From: Pseudomonas sp. MM213
GTDB lineage: Bacteria > Pseudomonadota > Gammaproteobacteria > Pseudomonadales > Pseudomonadaceae
Direction: 5' to 3'
DNA length: 64,000 bases
NCBI RefSeq assembly: GCF_020423045.1
Contig: NZ_CP081943.1
Location: 4,464,001-4,528,000 of the forward strand
The notes below the pieces were generated by a model. The model ran no database searches. It had not been told where the DNA came from and saw nothing but the letters and a program-made list of their open reading frames with translations. Below are positions 27,688 to 36,151 of the stretch, one piece after another. Position 1 is the stretch's first letter, and each line of letters opens with the position of its first letter. Made by a program: the position numbers and the translations under genes.

Positions 27688-29163
27688 TTACTCTTTGTCC
27701 AGCTTGCCAACCAGCGACAGGGTGAAATCGGCACCCATGTACTTGAAGTGCGGGCGCACGTTCAGGCTGACGCGGTACCAGCCAGGCTCGCCTTCGACAT
27801 CGCTGACGATGATCTGGGCAGCGCGCAGCGGACGACGGCCACGAACTTCGGCGCTCGGGTTTTCCTGGTCGGCCACGTACTGGCGGATCCACTTGTTCAG
27901 TTCCAGCTCGAGGTCGGTACGTTCTTTCCACGAACCGAGTTGCTCGCGCTGCAGCACTTTCAAGTAGTGAGCCAGGCGGTTGACGATCATCATGTACGGC
28001 AGTTGGGTGCCGAGCTTGTAGTTCAGCTCTGCGGCCTTGCCTTCTGCGCTGATGCCGAAGAACTTCGGCTTCTGCACCGAGCTTGCGGAGAAGAACGCCG
28101 CGTTGTCGGAGCCTTTGCGCATGGTCAGGGAGATGAAGCCTTCCTCGGCCAGTTCGTATTCACGACGGTCGCTGACCAATACCTCGGTAGGGATCTTGGT
28201 TTCGATTTCGCCCATGCTTTCGAAGTGGTGCAACGGCAGGTCTTCAACCGCGCCACCGCTCTGTGGGCCGATGATGTTCGGGCACCAGCGGAATTTGGCG
28301 AAGCTGTCGGTCAGCTTGGTGCCGAACGCGTAGGCGGTGTTGCCCCACAGGTAGTGCTCGTGGCTGTTGGCGACGGTTTCTTTGTACACGAACGATTTGA
28401 CCGGGTTTTCTTCCGGGTCGTACGGGTTGCGCAGCAGGAAACGCGGCACGGTCAGGCCAATGTAACGGGAGTCTTCCGACTGGCGGAAGCTCTGCCATTT
28501 GGCGAATTGCGGGCCTTCGAAGTGATCCTTCAGATCCTTCAGGTCCGGCAGGCCGGTGAAGCTTTCCAGGCCGAAGAATTTCGGGCCGGCGGCGGCAATG
28601 AACGGCGCGTGGGACATGCACGCAACGCTGGACACGTACTGCATCAGTTTCACGTCCGGCGAGCTTGGGGACATGAAGTAGTTAGCGATGATCGCGCCTA
28701 CCGGCTGACCACCGAACTGGCCGTATTCAGCGGTGTAGATGTGCTTGTACAGGCCAGCCTGCATCACTTCCGGCGAATCTTCGAAATCGTCCAACAGGTC
28801 TTCTTTGGAGACGTTGAGGATTTCGATCTTGATGTTTTCGCGGAAGTTGGTGCGGTCGACCAGCAACTGCAGGCCACGCCACGACGATTCCAGGGACTGG
28901 AAGTCCGGATGGTGGAGGATCTCGTCCATCTGACGGCTGAGCTTGGCATCGATCTCGGCGATCATGCGGTCAACCATGGCTTTCTTGACCGGCTCGCCGT
29001 TGTTCTGCGGCTTGAGCAGCTCTTCGATGAAGGCCGACACACCGCGCTTGGCGATGTCGTAGGCTTCGTCGTCCGGGGTCAGGCGGGTTTCGGCGATGAT
29101 GCTGTCGAGAATGCTGTATTCGCCGTTCTCGTTACTCTTTTGCTGCGCTGCACTCGTGCTCAT
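27688..29163 (-). CDS. tssC: T6SS large sheath protein TssC
   Basis: The 491-residue protein has the highly conserved TssC blocks: LSRQMDEILHHPDFQSLE, VGAIIANYFMSPSSPDV, RYIGLTVPRFLLRNPYDP, YLWGNTAYAF and RAAQIIVSDVEGEPGWY. It pairs with TssB to form the contractile sheath. Confidence 0.97.
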   Translation of the reverse strand: MSTSAAQQKSNENGEYSILDSIIAETRLTPDDEAYDIAKRGVSAFIEELLKPQNNGEPVKKAMVDRMIAEIDAKLSRQMDEILHHPDFQSLESSWRGLQLLVDRTNFRENIKIEILNVSKEDLLDDFEDSPEVMQAGLYKHIYTAEYGQFGGQPVGAIIANYFMSPSSPDVKLMQYVSSVACMSHAPFIAAAGPKFFGLESFTGLPDLKDLKDHFEGPQFAKWQSFRQSEDSRYIGLTVPRFLLRNPYDPEENPVKSFVYKETVANSHEHYLWGNTAYAFGTKLTDSFAKFRWCPNIIGPQSGGAVEDLPLHHFESMGEIETKIPTEVLVSDRREYELAEEGFISLTMRKGSDNAAFFSASSVQKPKFFGISAEGKAAELNYKLGTQLPYMMIVNRLAHYLKVLQREQLGSWKERTDLELELNKWIRQYVADQENPSAEVRGRRPLRAAQIIVSDVEGEPGWYRVSLNVRPHFKYMGADFTLSLVGKLDKE

Positions 29164-29188
29164 GTTGGCTTCCTTGGCTGATGGAGAC

Positions 29189-29692
29189 TCAGACGTCCTG
29201 GGCTGCGGCGTTCAGGCCCAGCTCACCCAGTACGCGACCGCGGGATTCGTCGTCGGCGAGAACGCCTTCGATGGCTTTGCGGAACGCAGGCGCGTTACCC
29301 AGCGGGCCTTTGAGGGCCACCAGCGCGTCGCGCAGTTCCATCAGTTTTTTCAGCTCAGGCACTTGCTCGACCAGGCTGGCCGGGTTGAAGTCCTTCATCG
29401 AGTTGACGCGCAGTTTCACGGCCAGTTCTTCAGTGTCGCTTTCTTCCTGAAGACGGTTCGGTACGCTCAGTGTCAGCTGCAGCTCTTGCTTGGCCAGCAC
29501 CTCGTCGAAGGTCATCTTGTCGATGCTGATCGGCTTGCGATCTTCGACTTTGCGTTCGTCCTTGCGGTGGGTGTAGTCACCGATTGCCAGTAGTTTCAAC
29601 GGCAGTTCGATCTCTTCCTGGGCACCACCGGTGGCAGGTTTGAACGTGACGTTGATGCGTTCCTTGGGGGCTACCGAGCCTTCTTTGGCCAT
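29189..29692 (-). CDS. tssB: T6SS small sheath protein TssB
   Basis: The protein has 167 residues starting MAKEGSVAPKERINVTFKP. The start at 29692 follows AAGGAG and is preferred over an upstream in-frame start at 29758. It shows the conserved LPLKLLAIGDYTHR and GPLGNAPAFRK motifs. It is the partner of TssC and the target of ClpV. Confidence 0.96.
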   Translation of the reverse strand: MAKEGSVAPKERINVTFKPATGGAQEEIELPLKLLAIGDYTHRKDERKVEDRKPISIDKMTFDEVLAKQELQLTLSVPNRLQEESDTEELAVKLRVNSMKDFNPASLVEQVPELKKLMELRDALVALKGPLGNAPAFRKAIEGVLADDESRGRVLGELGLNAAAQDV

Positions 29693-29724
29693 GGCTTTTC
29701 TCCTTGCGGTTGTGGCCCTGGGGC

Positions 29725-31281
29725 CTATTCGAGTACCACTTCGAGATCGAGGTGGCACAGCCTGCGATAAATCTCTTCCTTGCGTTCACGTACGGCATGG
29801 TTCTGCGGCAACAACTCGCAGCAGCTATGCAGTAAATGCAGCACTTCCAGCGCAAGATCGGGCTCCCAGGCGTGCAGGCCTGAGTCCTGTAATGTTTGGT
29901 CGAGGGTTTCGAGTTGGGTCTTGGCCAGTTCGTATTTCTTGGCCATGAAGCACAGCCGCGCGAGGGCGAACTGCCAGAAGAATCTCACGCGCCCGCCGTT
30001 GGCGCTTTGCAGGCCCTGCTTGAGGATTTGCACGGCAGCCTTGAGGCCGTCCTTGCGCAGAATCGGCAGGACCTCTTCGAGGGCCAGTTCCCAGGCGGGC
30101 TGGGTGTCGGCGACTTCGACTTTGCGCGGCGCACTGGCGCTTTGCAGGTGCGGCATGACGTTGGCGCTGATCCAGGCGCGAGTAGCCGGATCGGCAAACG
30201 GCGCGCCGTCATGGAAACGCAATTCGACAATACCGGGCAGGCGCTGAACCAAAAGCGCGAAGTGGATTTCCACTTCGCGCATCGCCATTTCTGCGTTGAG
30301 TGCCTGGAGGCATTCCCAGACCATTCGCTGGCCATCGAACCAGAACGGCGCCTTCGCCAGGCTCGCCTCCAGTTCCACCAACAGGTCGGCGTATTTGCCT
30401 TGATCGTAACGGTCCTGATAGGCCTTGAGCTTGTCCGCCGGCAAACCGCGCAGCACGGTGATCTGCTCGGCGTTGCGCTCGGGGACAGCGTCGATGGGCA
30501 ACCACAACAGCGTGCGATTGAGGCGCAGGGCACGCAGGTCGGTGGCTTTCTGCTTGAGCCACCAGGCGCACAATGGCCGGGCGCTTTCTTGCTGCGCGCG
30601 CAGGGCTTTGTGAGCTTCTTTTTCGTTGTCGATCGGCGCGCCGGGCGTCAACAGTTGCGTCGCGACTTGTTTGACCTGAGCCACGGCCGCACCGACCACG
30701 CCTGGTTCCGGCTGGTTGTCGGCGGCGCGTTGCACCATGTTTTTCAGGCGGCGGGAGATTGGCAGCAGCAACGGCGCGTCGTCACCCAGGTGCTCGGTGC
30801 ACGCGGCGTCGAGGCCTTCCAGGTGTTCCACCAGACGGCGGAACATCGGCAACTGCTCTTTGATCGCGACGTTTTCGGTCAGCACCTGCTCAAGACGCGG
30901 CACCAGCCAACTGATCGCAGCGGAGCGCGTACGTGCCTTGTTCGGGTGGACTTCGGCCCAGTGGCTTTCGCACAGGTAGTGCAGCAAACCGAGGCCGGCG
31001 AGCAGGCCTTGGAAGGATTCGCGCTGGTACAGGGCCCAGGTCAGCCAGGCGCCGACGCGCAAATCCTTGGACTGGGTGCGCAGCAGGTTTTCGCTGTTTT
31101 CACGGATTTTCAGCCAGTCGATCTGACCGCTTTCGTGCATGGACGAGGCTTTGGCCAGCTCGCTTTCCAGTGACTCATATTCGCTCGAAAAGCGAACATC
31201 CTCGCCCGCGAAATTCTCTTTGGAAACAGAGGCTTTTGCGAGATCGAGGTAATGAGCAGAAAGTTTGCTTGAGTAGGACAT
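29725..31281 (-). CDS. tssA: T6SS assembly protein TssA
   Basis: The 518-residue protein has an N-terminal ImpA domain (DWLKIRENSENLLRTQSKDLRVGAWL split by conserved residues, with LLHYLCESHWAEVHP). A long C-terminal helical region of the VasJ-like type follows. TssA caps and guides tube-sheath growth. It is the first gene of the long minus-strand core operon, so the promoter must lie in 31282-31955. Confidence 0.94.
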   Translation of the reverse strand: MSYSSKLSAHYLDLAKASVSKENFAGEDVRFSSEYESLESELAKASSMHESGQIDWLKIRENSENLLRTQSKDLRVGAWLTWALYQRESFQGLLAGLGLLHYLCESHWAEVHPNKARTRSAAISWLVPRLEQVLTENVAIKEQLPMFRRLVEHLEGLDAACTEHLGDDAPLLLPISRRLKNMVQRAADNQPEPGVVGAAVAQVKQVATQLLTPGAPIDNEKEAHKALRAQQESARPLCAWWLKQKATDLRALRLNRTLLWLPIDAVPERNAEQITVLRGLPADKLKAYQDRYDQGKYADLLVELEASLAKAPFWFDGQRMVWECLQALNAEMAMREVEIHFALLVQRLPGIVELRFHDGAPFADPATRAWISANVMPHLQSASAPRKVEVADTQPAWELALEEVLPILRKDGLKAAVQILKQGLQSANGGRVRFFWQFALARLCFMAKKYELAKTQLETLDQTLQDSGLHAWEPDLALEVLHLLHSCCELLPQNHAVRERKEEIYRRLCHLDLEVVLE

Positions 31282-31722
31282 CCATGGCCTTTAGTTTGGA
31301 TTACGGTCATACGCTCATTGGAGTTCCAACGGCGTGAGACAGAATCAAAGAGCTGCGAAATGTCTCATCCAATTGAGATCGTGCTCTTTCAAAGTGGGCG
31401 CATCGTACTCACGATGATGGCCACTAGCAAGCACCCGATTAAACAATAAGACGAAGCGCGTTTATCTCTCGTAGGAGATCTCCCTATATGTAGCAAGGGG
31501 ATCCCTGATGTCAGTTTAATAATTCAGCGCTCGACCCAACGCCCTGAAACCGTTGAGGTAGAGGCCTCCGCTTCTTTCACCTGAATTAATCGCATATTCA
31601 TTGCCGATTGCTCCCTTTGGCAGGCGCGCAGCATGCCAAAAACTAAAAAATATAAATGTAGGAGCATTCCGAAATGTTACGGCATCGATGAATAAAGCGA
31701 CGAGTGACAACTGCCGATAAGA

Positions 31723-31750
31723 AAAGTGCCATCACTATGATGGCCACTTT
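31723..31750. repeat. Inverted repeat with three-base loop
   Basis: AAAGTG-CCATCA pairs with TGATGG-CCACTTT across the loop CTA, with a single bulged C. On the minus strand it is followed by TCTTATC, on the plus strand by GAATTT. It could be an old terminator or an operator. Confidence 0.6.
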
Positions 31751-31762
31751 GAATTTAAAACA

Positions 31763-31781
31763 AAGTTCCAAAATGGAACTT
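31763..31781. repeat. Short perfect hairpin AAGTTCCA/TGGAACTT
   Basis: An 8-bp perfect stem with an AAA loop lies 12 bases after the previous inverted repeat. Confidence 0.6.
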
Positions 31782-31851
31782 CGGGTATCTGGGAAATATC
31801 ACACCACTCTTCAAGATCCTTCCTACATCAATACTTTGCATGCCTTGTTAG

Positions 31852-31886
31852 CGTGCCCGGCATTTTGGCGACTTAATCCGGGCACG
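31852..31886. repeat. Spaced inverted repeat CGTGCCCGG/CCGGGCACG
   Basis: Two perfect 9-bp arms are separated by 17 bases, about 70 bases upstream of the second vgrG start. The spacing (centre to centre 26 bases) is compatible with a dimeric activator site or with a leader hairpin. Confidence 0.55.
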
Positions 31887-31955
31887 TATGGCTCGGTTTC
31901 GCCGATTTTTCTTTCAGCTTAAGGACGAGCGACTACGTAGCAAAAGGATAAGCGC

Positions 31956-33983
31956 ATGCTTGCACCGGCCAACGTTGCCCACTTCACCCTCCTGATCCCG
32001 ACGGTTCACAACGACTTCAAAGTGCTGGCCTTCGAAGGCACGGAAACCATCAGCGCCTTGTATTCGATTCAGGTTGACCTGGTCAGCGAGCATCCGGATT
32101 TCGATCTGGAAAGCTTGCTCAACCAACCCGCATTTCTCCAATTCGGCCTCAACGGCGAGGGCATTCATGGCCATATCGAAAATGTGGTTGCGGGCGAATC
32201 CGGAAAGCGCCTGACCCGCTATCAGCTGACACTGGTCCCCAGCCTCTACTACTTAAAGTTCAGCCACAACCAACGGATTTTCCAGAATCTGACCGTGCCA
32301 CAAATCATCACTCAGGTTCTCCAAAAACATGGCATGCAGACGGATGTGTTTACCTTCCATGTCAGCACCAGCGTCAAGCGCGAGTTTTGCACCCAATATG
32401 GGGAAAGTGACTTCGAATTCGTCCAGCGTCTGTGCGCTGAAGACGGTATTGCATGGCATCACCAGCATTCGCCTGAAAGTCATTTGCTGGTGTTCACCGA
32501 CGACCAGGTCTTTTTACCGACTCTCGGCGCAACCCCCTATCGGCAAGGCGCCGGCATGGTCGCCGAGCATCCGGTCGTCCACCGGTTTGCCATGGGTTTC
32601 AGCACCCGCACCAGCACGGTCACACGCCGCGACTATGACCTGAAACGCCCGAGCCTGTTGCTGGAAAGTCGCTTCACCGCCGAATTCACCCCCGAGCTTG
32701 AAGACTACCGCTATCCGCTGCCAATGAAGTCTGAGAAACATGGCAAACAACTCGTCCGCCAAGCACTGGAGCGACACCGCAGCGACTATCAGTTGGTCGA
32801 GGGAGCAAGCAATCAGCCGACACTGCGTAGCGGTTACTTGTTCGACCTGACTGAACACCCGCGCACAACCTGCAACGGCTTGTGGTTGCTGATGAGCCTT
32901 CGTCACGAAGGGAAACAACCGCAATCTCTGGAAGAGGCATTCGTCAGCGACGCCCCACCCACGGACGGTTTCACTCAAGGCTATCGCAACAGCTTCAACG
33001 CTATTCCGTCAGACGTGCTCTACCGCCCTCCTCTGCCCCCCCGAAAACCTGTGTTGGTCTGCCAGACCGCTCGTGTCACAGGTCCGCCCGGAGAGGAAAT
33101 TTTTTGCGACGAATACGGCCGGGTTCGCGTCGAAATGCCTTGGGATCGAGCAGAACTCAATAGCGAAAACAGCAGCTGCTGGCTACGAGTTGCGTCTAGC
33201 TGGGCAGGCGAGGGATTTGGCGCGGTGACGATCCCGCGCGTCGGGATGGAAGTGGTCGTGACTTTTCAGGAAGGCGATCCGGATCAACCGTTGATCACCG
33301 GTTGTGTGACCAACAAGGTCATGTCCGTCGCGCATCCACTGCCCGAGCACAAAACCAGAACGGTGCTGCGCAGCCAGAGCTCACCGCGCAATGGCGGCTA
33401 CAACGAATTGTCGATTGAAGACCGCGCCGGGCGGGAAAAAATCTACCTACGCGCACAACGCGACATCGAGCAACTGATCCTCAACGACAGCCACAGCCTG
33501 ATCAACAACGACCGCTTCGAACAGGTGGATAACAACAGCACCAGCCTGATCAGGGGCAAGGAATTACACACCACCCAAGGCGCGCGCAGCACGGTGATCG
33601 GCAGTGACGAGTTGATCACTATCAGCGGCAACAGCAGCACCACGTCCGCGGGTTCGCTGGTGATTCAGGCTGGTCAACAGGCTCATGTCACTGCCACCAA
33701 CGTAGTGATCGATGCGGGCATGAGCCTGACGCTCACGGCGGGAGGTCACCACATTGTCATCAACGCGGGCGGGATTTTCAGCAGCGTGGCCATCGTCGAG
33801 GGCGGTGCGCCACTGGCGGGTATTCAGCCGTTACAGGCGCTACAAGTTCCGGCTCGCACTGCGAATGCCGCTATCGCCAACCCAATGTCCATCGTCGCCA
33901 GCGCCCGACAGCAGGCGGCGGACTACTGCCCGCTTTGCGAGGCCTGTCTTGCTGGCCAATGCAGCATCGGAGAAGTCGCATGA
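31956..33983 (+). CDS. vgrG: VgrG spike protein (TssI), module 3
   Basis: The 675-residue protein has the gp27 part (IQVDLVSEHPDFDLESLLNQ, FCTQYGESDFEFVQRLCAEDG) and OB region (VTGPPGEEIFCDEYGRVRVEM, VASSWAGEGFGAVTIPRVG, FQEGDPDQPLITGCV). A beta-helix follows, rich in serine, threonine and asparagine. The tail ends YCPLCEACLAGQC, again cysteine-rich. AAGGA lies upstream of the ATG. It is divergent from tssA and heads the lipase cargo module. Confidence 0.95.
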   Translation: MLAPANVAHFTLLIPTVHNDFKVLAFEGTETISALYSIQVDLVSEHPDFDLESLLNQPAFLQFGLNGEGIHGHIENVVAGESGKRLTRYQLTLVPSLYYLKFSHNQRIFQNLTVPQIITQVLQKHGMQTDVFTFHVSTSVKREFCTQYGESDFEFVQRLCAEDGIAWHHQHSPESHLLVFTDDQVFLPTLGATPYRQGAGMVAEHPVVHRFAMGFSTRTSTVTRRDYDLKRPSLLLESRFTAEFTPELEDYRYPLPMKSEKHGKQLVRQALERHRSDYQLVEGASNQPTLRSGYLFDLTEHPRTTCNGLWLLMSLRHEGKQPQSLEEAFVSDAPPTDGFTQGYRNSFNAIPSDVLYRPPLPPRKPVLVCQTARVTGPPGEEIFCDEYGRVRVEMPWDRAELNSENSSCWLRVASSWAGEGFGAVTIPRVGMEVVVTFQEGDPDQPLITGCVTNKVMSVAHPLPEHKTRTVLRSQSSPRNGGYNELSIEDRAGREKIYLRAQRDIEQLILNDSHSLINNDRFEQVDNNSTSLIRGKELHTTQGARSTVIGSDELITISGNSSTTSAGSLVIQAGQQAHVTATNVVIDAGMSLTLTAGGHHIVINAGGIFSSVAIVEGGAPLAGIQPLQALQVPARTANAAIANPMSIVASARQQAADYCPLCEACLAGQCSIGEVA

Positions 33984-34828
33984 ATACCCTTGAACAATGG
34001 CTGTTCGATCAATCCCGGTCCGCACGGGAACTCTATCTGGTGCTCGACTCAGACGGTCATCTCGACGAGCGCAACGCGTTAACCAAGGAACTGGGCGCCG
34101 AGCGGTACCGCAATCTGTATATAGGCACGGCGGCGAATTCAATGGCGCAAGCAGGCCCAGTTCTTTTTCAGCTGGGGACCGTCAAACATCCGGTCATTCA
34201 GGCGCTGCTCGATACGCCAGAGTGTCATTGGGGCTGGCTGGCAAGCGCCGCTCTCACGGACCTTGATGCTTTGGTCGCTCACTGGCGCGACCGGTTGGTG
34301 GTCGGTGAGCGCCCGAATCTGGCGCTGTATCGCTTCCACGATAATCGCGTACTGGGGCGCGCCCTCAGCTATCTGCAACCGGAGCAGTACGCCGATTATC
34401 TGGGGCCGATCGCCAGCGTTTGTTATTGGCACGCCGAGCAATGGACGGTCACGGACAACCCTGACCCCGGCAAACATCCGCTGCCCCTTGAGCCGGCGTG
34501 GCTGAAAACCCCGACGCCGGAGATTGTCTACGCGAATGTTCAGTTCGATAACACGCGCCGCTATTTGGTCCGTGAGCACACCGAAGCCCTGGCTCGGCTC
34601 GCCGCAGAGCGGAACGTGGATGACTGGTTGTGGGGCCTGATTCAACTGGCCCATTTATGGAATTGGCAGCAACCCGAGCAGGTGCATTTTTTGTTGACTC
34701 AGTGCTTGAAGGCACCGGGGTACTTACCGCCCAGGACATGGCAACCGAAGCCGGAAGAGGACTCGGCGGCGCATTTTGAGCGGGTGTATCAGCAAGTGCT
34801 GTATTGGCAGGGAGATGCGGACATATAA
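33980..34828 (+). CDS. DUF4123 T6SS effector adaptor (module 3)
   Basis: The protein has 282 residues starting MNTLEQWLFDQ, with the ATG overlapping the vgrG stop as ATGA. The features ARELYLVLDSDGHLDERNAL, GWLASAALTDLDALVAHW and LYRFHDNRVLGRALSYL fit DUF4123. It is probably the loader for the class-3 lipase effector downstream, as the module-1 protein is for Tle1. Confidence 0.85.
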   Translation: MNTLEQWLFDQSRSARELYLVLDSDGHLDERNALTKELGAERYRNLYIGTAANSMAQAGPVLFQLGTVKHPVIQALLDTPECHWGWLASAALTDLDALVAHWRDRLVVGERPNLALYRFHDNRVLGRALSYLQPEQYADYLGPIASVCYWHAEQWTVTDNPDPGKHPLPLEPAWLKTPTPEIVYANVQFDNTRRYLVREHTEALARLAAERNVDDWLWGLIQLAHLWNWQQPEQVHFLLTQCLKAPGYLPPRTWQPKPEEDSAAHFERVYQQVLYWQGDADI

Positions 34829-34895
34829 AGCGCGTCGTCAGCGCCTTAAAAAGGTACGAAATCACCCAATCAATGCGAACTTTAAAAACGACAAT

Positions 34896-35207
34896 ATGAA
34901 AATAATTAAATTAGCAGCAAACAGAATTATCGTAATTTTGATTACGACCTCTTTAACTGGCTGCATTGGTTACACCCTAAAAACACCTGATCCTTATACA
35001 CGAAGCGGAGACAAAACAACCCGTGAGTGGTGTGGGATTACGCTATGGGCTCTAATTTTACCAATCCCATTAATGCTGCCTGTATGCAAGGTGTACAAAG
35101 ACCAAAAATTCAACTCTGATTTTTATGCCTGCGGCCCTCTTATGTTTCTAGGACCTTTAGTTCATAGCTACAAAGGGAACGCTTTGTGTGGAAAATTCCC
35201 CGGGTAA
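34896..35207 (+). CDS. Small lipoprotein of the lipase module
   Basis: The protein has 103 residues from the ATG at 34896, with signal peptide and lipobox LTGC (Cys23). The frame is open upstream into the end of the DUF4123 gene, and no good ribosome binding site precedes this ATG. The mature part has one hydrophobic stretch (ITLWALILPIPLMLPVC) and few charges. The region is AT-rich. Family not recognised; a periplasmic immunity or accessory role is inferred from its place between adaptor and effector. Confidence 0.6.
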   Translation: MKIIKLAANRIIVILITTSLTGCIGYTLKTPDPYTRSGDKTTREWCGITLWALILPIPLMLPVCKVYKDQKFNSDFYACGPLMFLGPLVHSYKGNALCGKFPG

Positions 35208-35308
35208 TCAAAGGTAAGCGCAGAAGGGAACTGACCTTCTACATACCGGCTGATCGCAACACTTCCCCCTTTTTACTTTGGCTGCACGGAAAACAAGGAT
35301 GAAAACCT

Positions 35309-36151
35309 ATGAAGCATCAAAAAGCGCTGGGGTGCTGTGGAGCTGCTTTGCACGTGAAACGGGTTATTCAAAGCTTAACCCTCTCCGCTGCTCTTTCCCT
35401 TACTTTGGGTTGTACTGCTGTTGGAAAGCGAGAGACATTTACCTTCGTCCCCGATTTCCCGCCTGACTTCAAGTACGAACTGACGGCCAACTACGTGCCC
35501 GCCCAAGGGCAGACGTGCACCGTGCCGGGCGGGAAAGGTACTCAGCTCGGTTTCAACAAGGTCTACATGGAATACGAAGCGACTTCCGAGATCCCGCTTT
35601 ACAGAACCGTGAGCGGCTGTCCGCTGGCGTTGAACCGTGTGGAGGTCGAGGTCATGGGCATCTTTGGCCCTGGACGGGGCAACCGGAGCTATGACGATGC
35701 CGTTATTGCTGTGCGCCCAGAGTTGTTAGAGCGACAAATGGGCACTTTCAACACTGACGGCGTAGGTGAGTTCTTTGGTGAGTGCCAGTGGGCTTTTCGC
35801 ACAGTCGGCCCCAAGCGCTACCTGATAAAACTGCTTACTTGCAAAAGAATGGATGAACAGGGAAATGTCGCCCGAGGTCGCCCTTTCACGGCTTACACCC
35901 TAAACCAGCTACCTGGCAAAACCGTGAGGCTGAAGATCAAGTTGGCCGAGGAAGAACTACCTGCGATTGGTGATACTTGGGTAAAAGTGCCCGGTGGATG
36001 GAAACGCTGCATGGGCGACAACTTCGAAGACCAATACGCGTTTTGCTTCGGCAATCACGAGGATTTCAGCACCTTCAAGTTGGTGGATGAACGGACTTGC
36101 ACCATTTACCCGGGATGCACGGAAACAAGGAACAAACCCCATGAGCATTGA
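35309..36151 (+). CDS. Lipoprotein, likely immunity protein to the class-3 lipase effector
   Basis: The 280-residue protein has a long signal region ending in the lipobox LTLGC (Cys35). The mature domain is rich in Cys and aromatic residues (CTVPGGKGTQLGF, GECQWAFRTVGPKRYLIKLLTC, RCMGDNFEDQYAFCFG). The last 11 bases overlap the start of the lipase gene. As with DUF3304-Tle1, a lipoprotein gene directly upstream of a phospholipase effector is typical for immunity. Family not recognised. Confidence 0.65.
   Translation: MKHQKALGCCGAALHVKRVIQSLTLSAALSLTLGCTAVGKRETFTFVPDFPPDFKYELTANYVPAQGQTCTVPGGKGTQLGFNKVYMEYEATSEIPLYRTVSGCPLALNRVEVEVMGIFGPGRGNRSYDDAVIAVRPELLERQMGTFNTDGVGEFFGECQWAFRTVGPKRYLIKLLTCKRMDEQGNVARGRPFTAYTLNQLPGKTVRLKIKLAEEELPAIGDTWVKVPGGWKRCMGDNFEDQYAFCFGNHEDFSTFKLVDERTCTIYPGCTETRNKPHEH

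Larger units (their letters stand above)
31282..31955. promoter_or_regulatory. Divergent intergenic region between tssA and the second vgrG
   Basis: About 670 bases, more AT-rich than the core genes, separate the two T6SS transcription units and must hold both promoters. I see no convincing RpoN -24/-12 site on either strand. The region has the perfect palindrome GGAGATCTCC at 31474-31483 and three larger inverted repeats listed separately. No credible gene is present; a short open frame at 31516-31710 (minus) has no recognisable features. Confidence 0.6.

Noticed and set aside
31516-31710. 64-codon minus-strand open frame in the tssA-vgrG gap
   Set aside because: No ribosome binding site, recognisable domain or signal was seen. 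It could be a gene remnant, but nothing supports expression.
31725-31748. Possible RpoN promoter (TGGCAC on the minus strand) upstream of tssA
   Set aside because: The -12 element at the required spacing reads AT where GC is needed, and the TGGCAC is part of a hairpin. It is not good enough to call despite the nearby sigma-54 activator.
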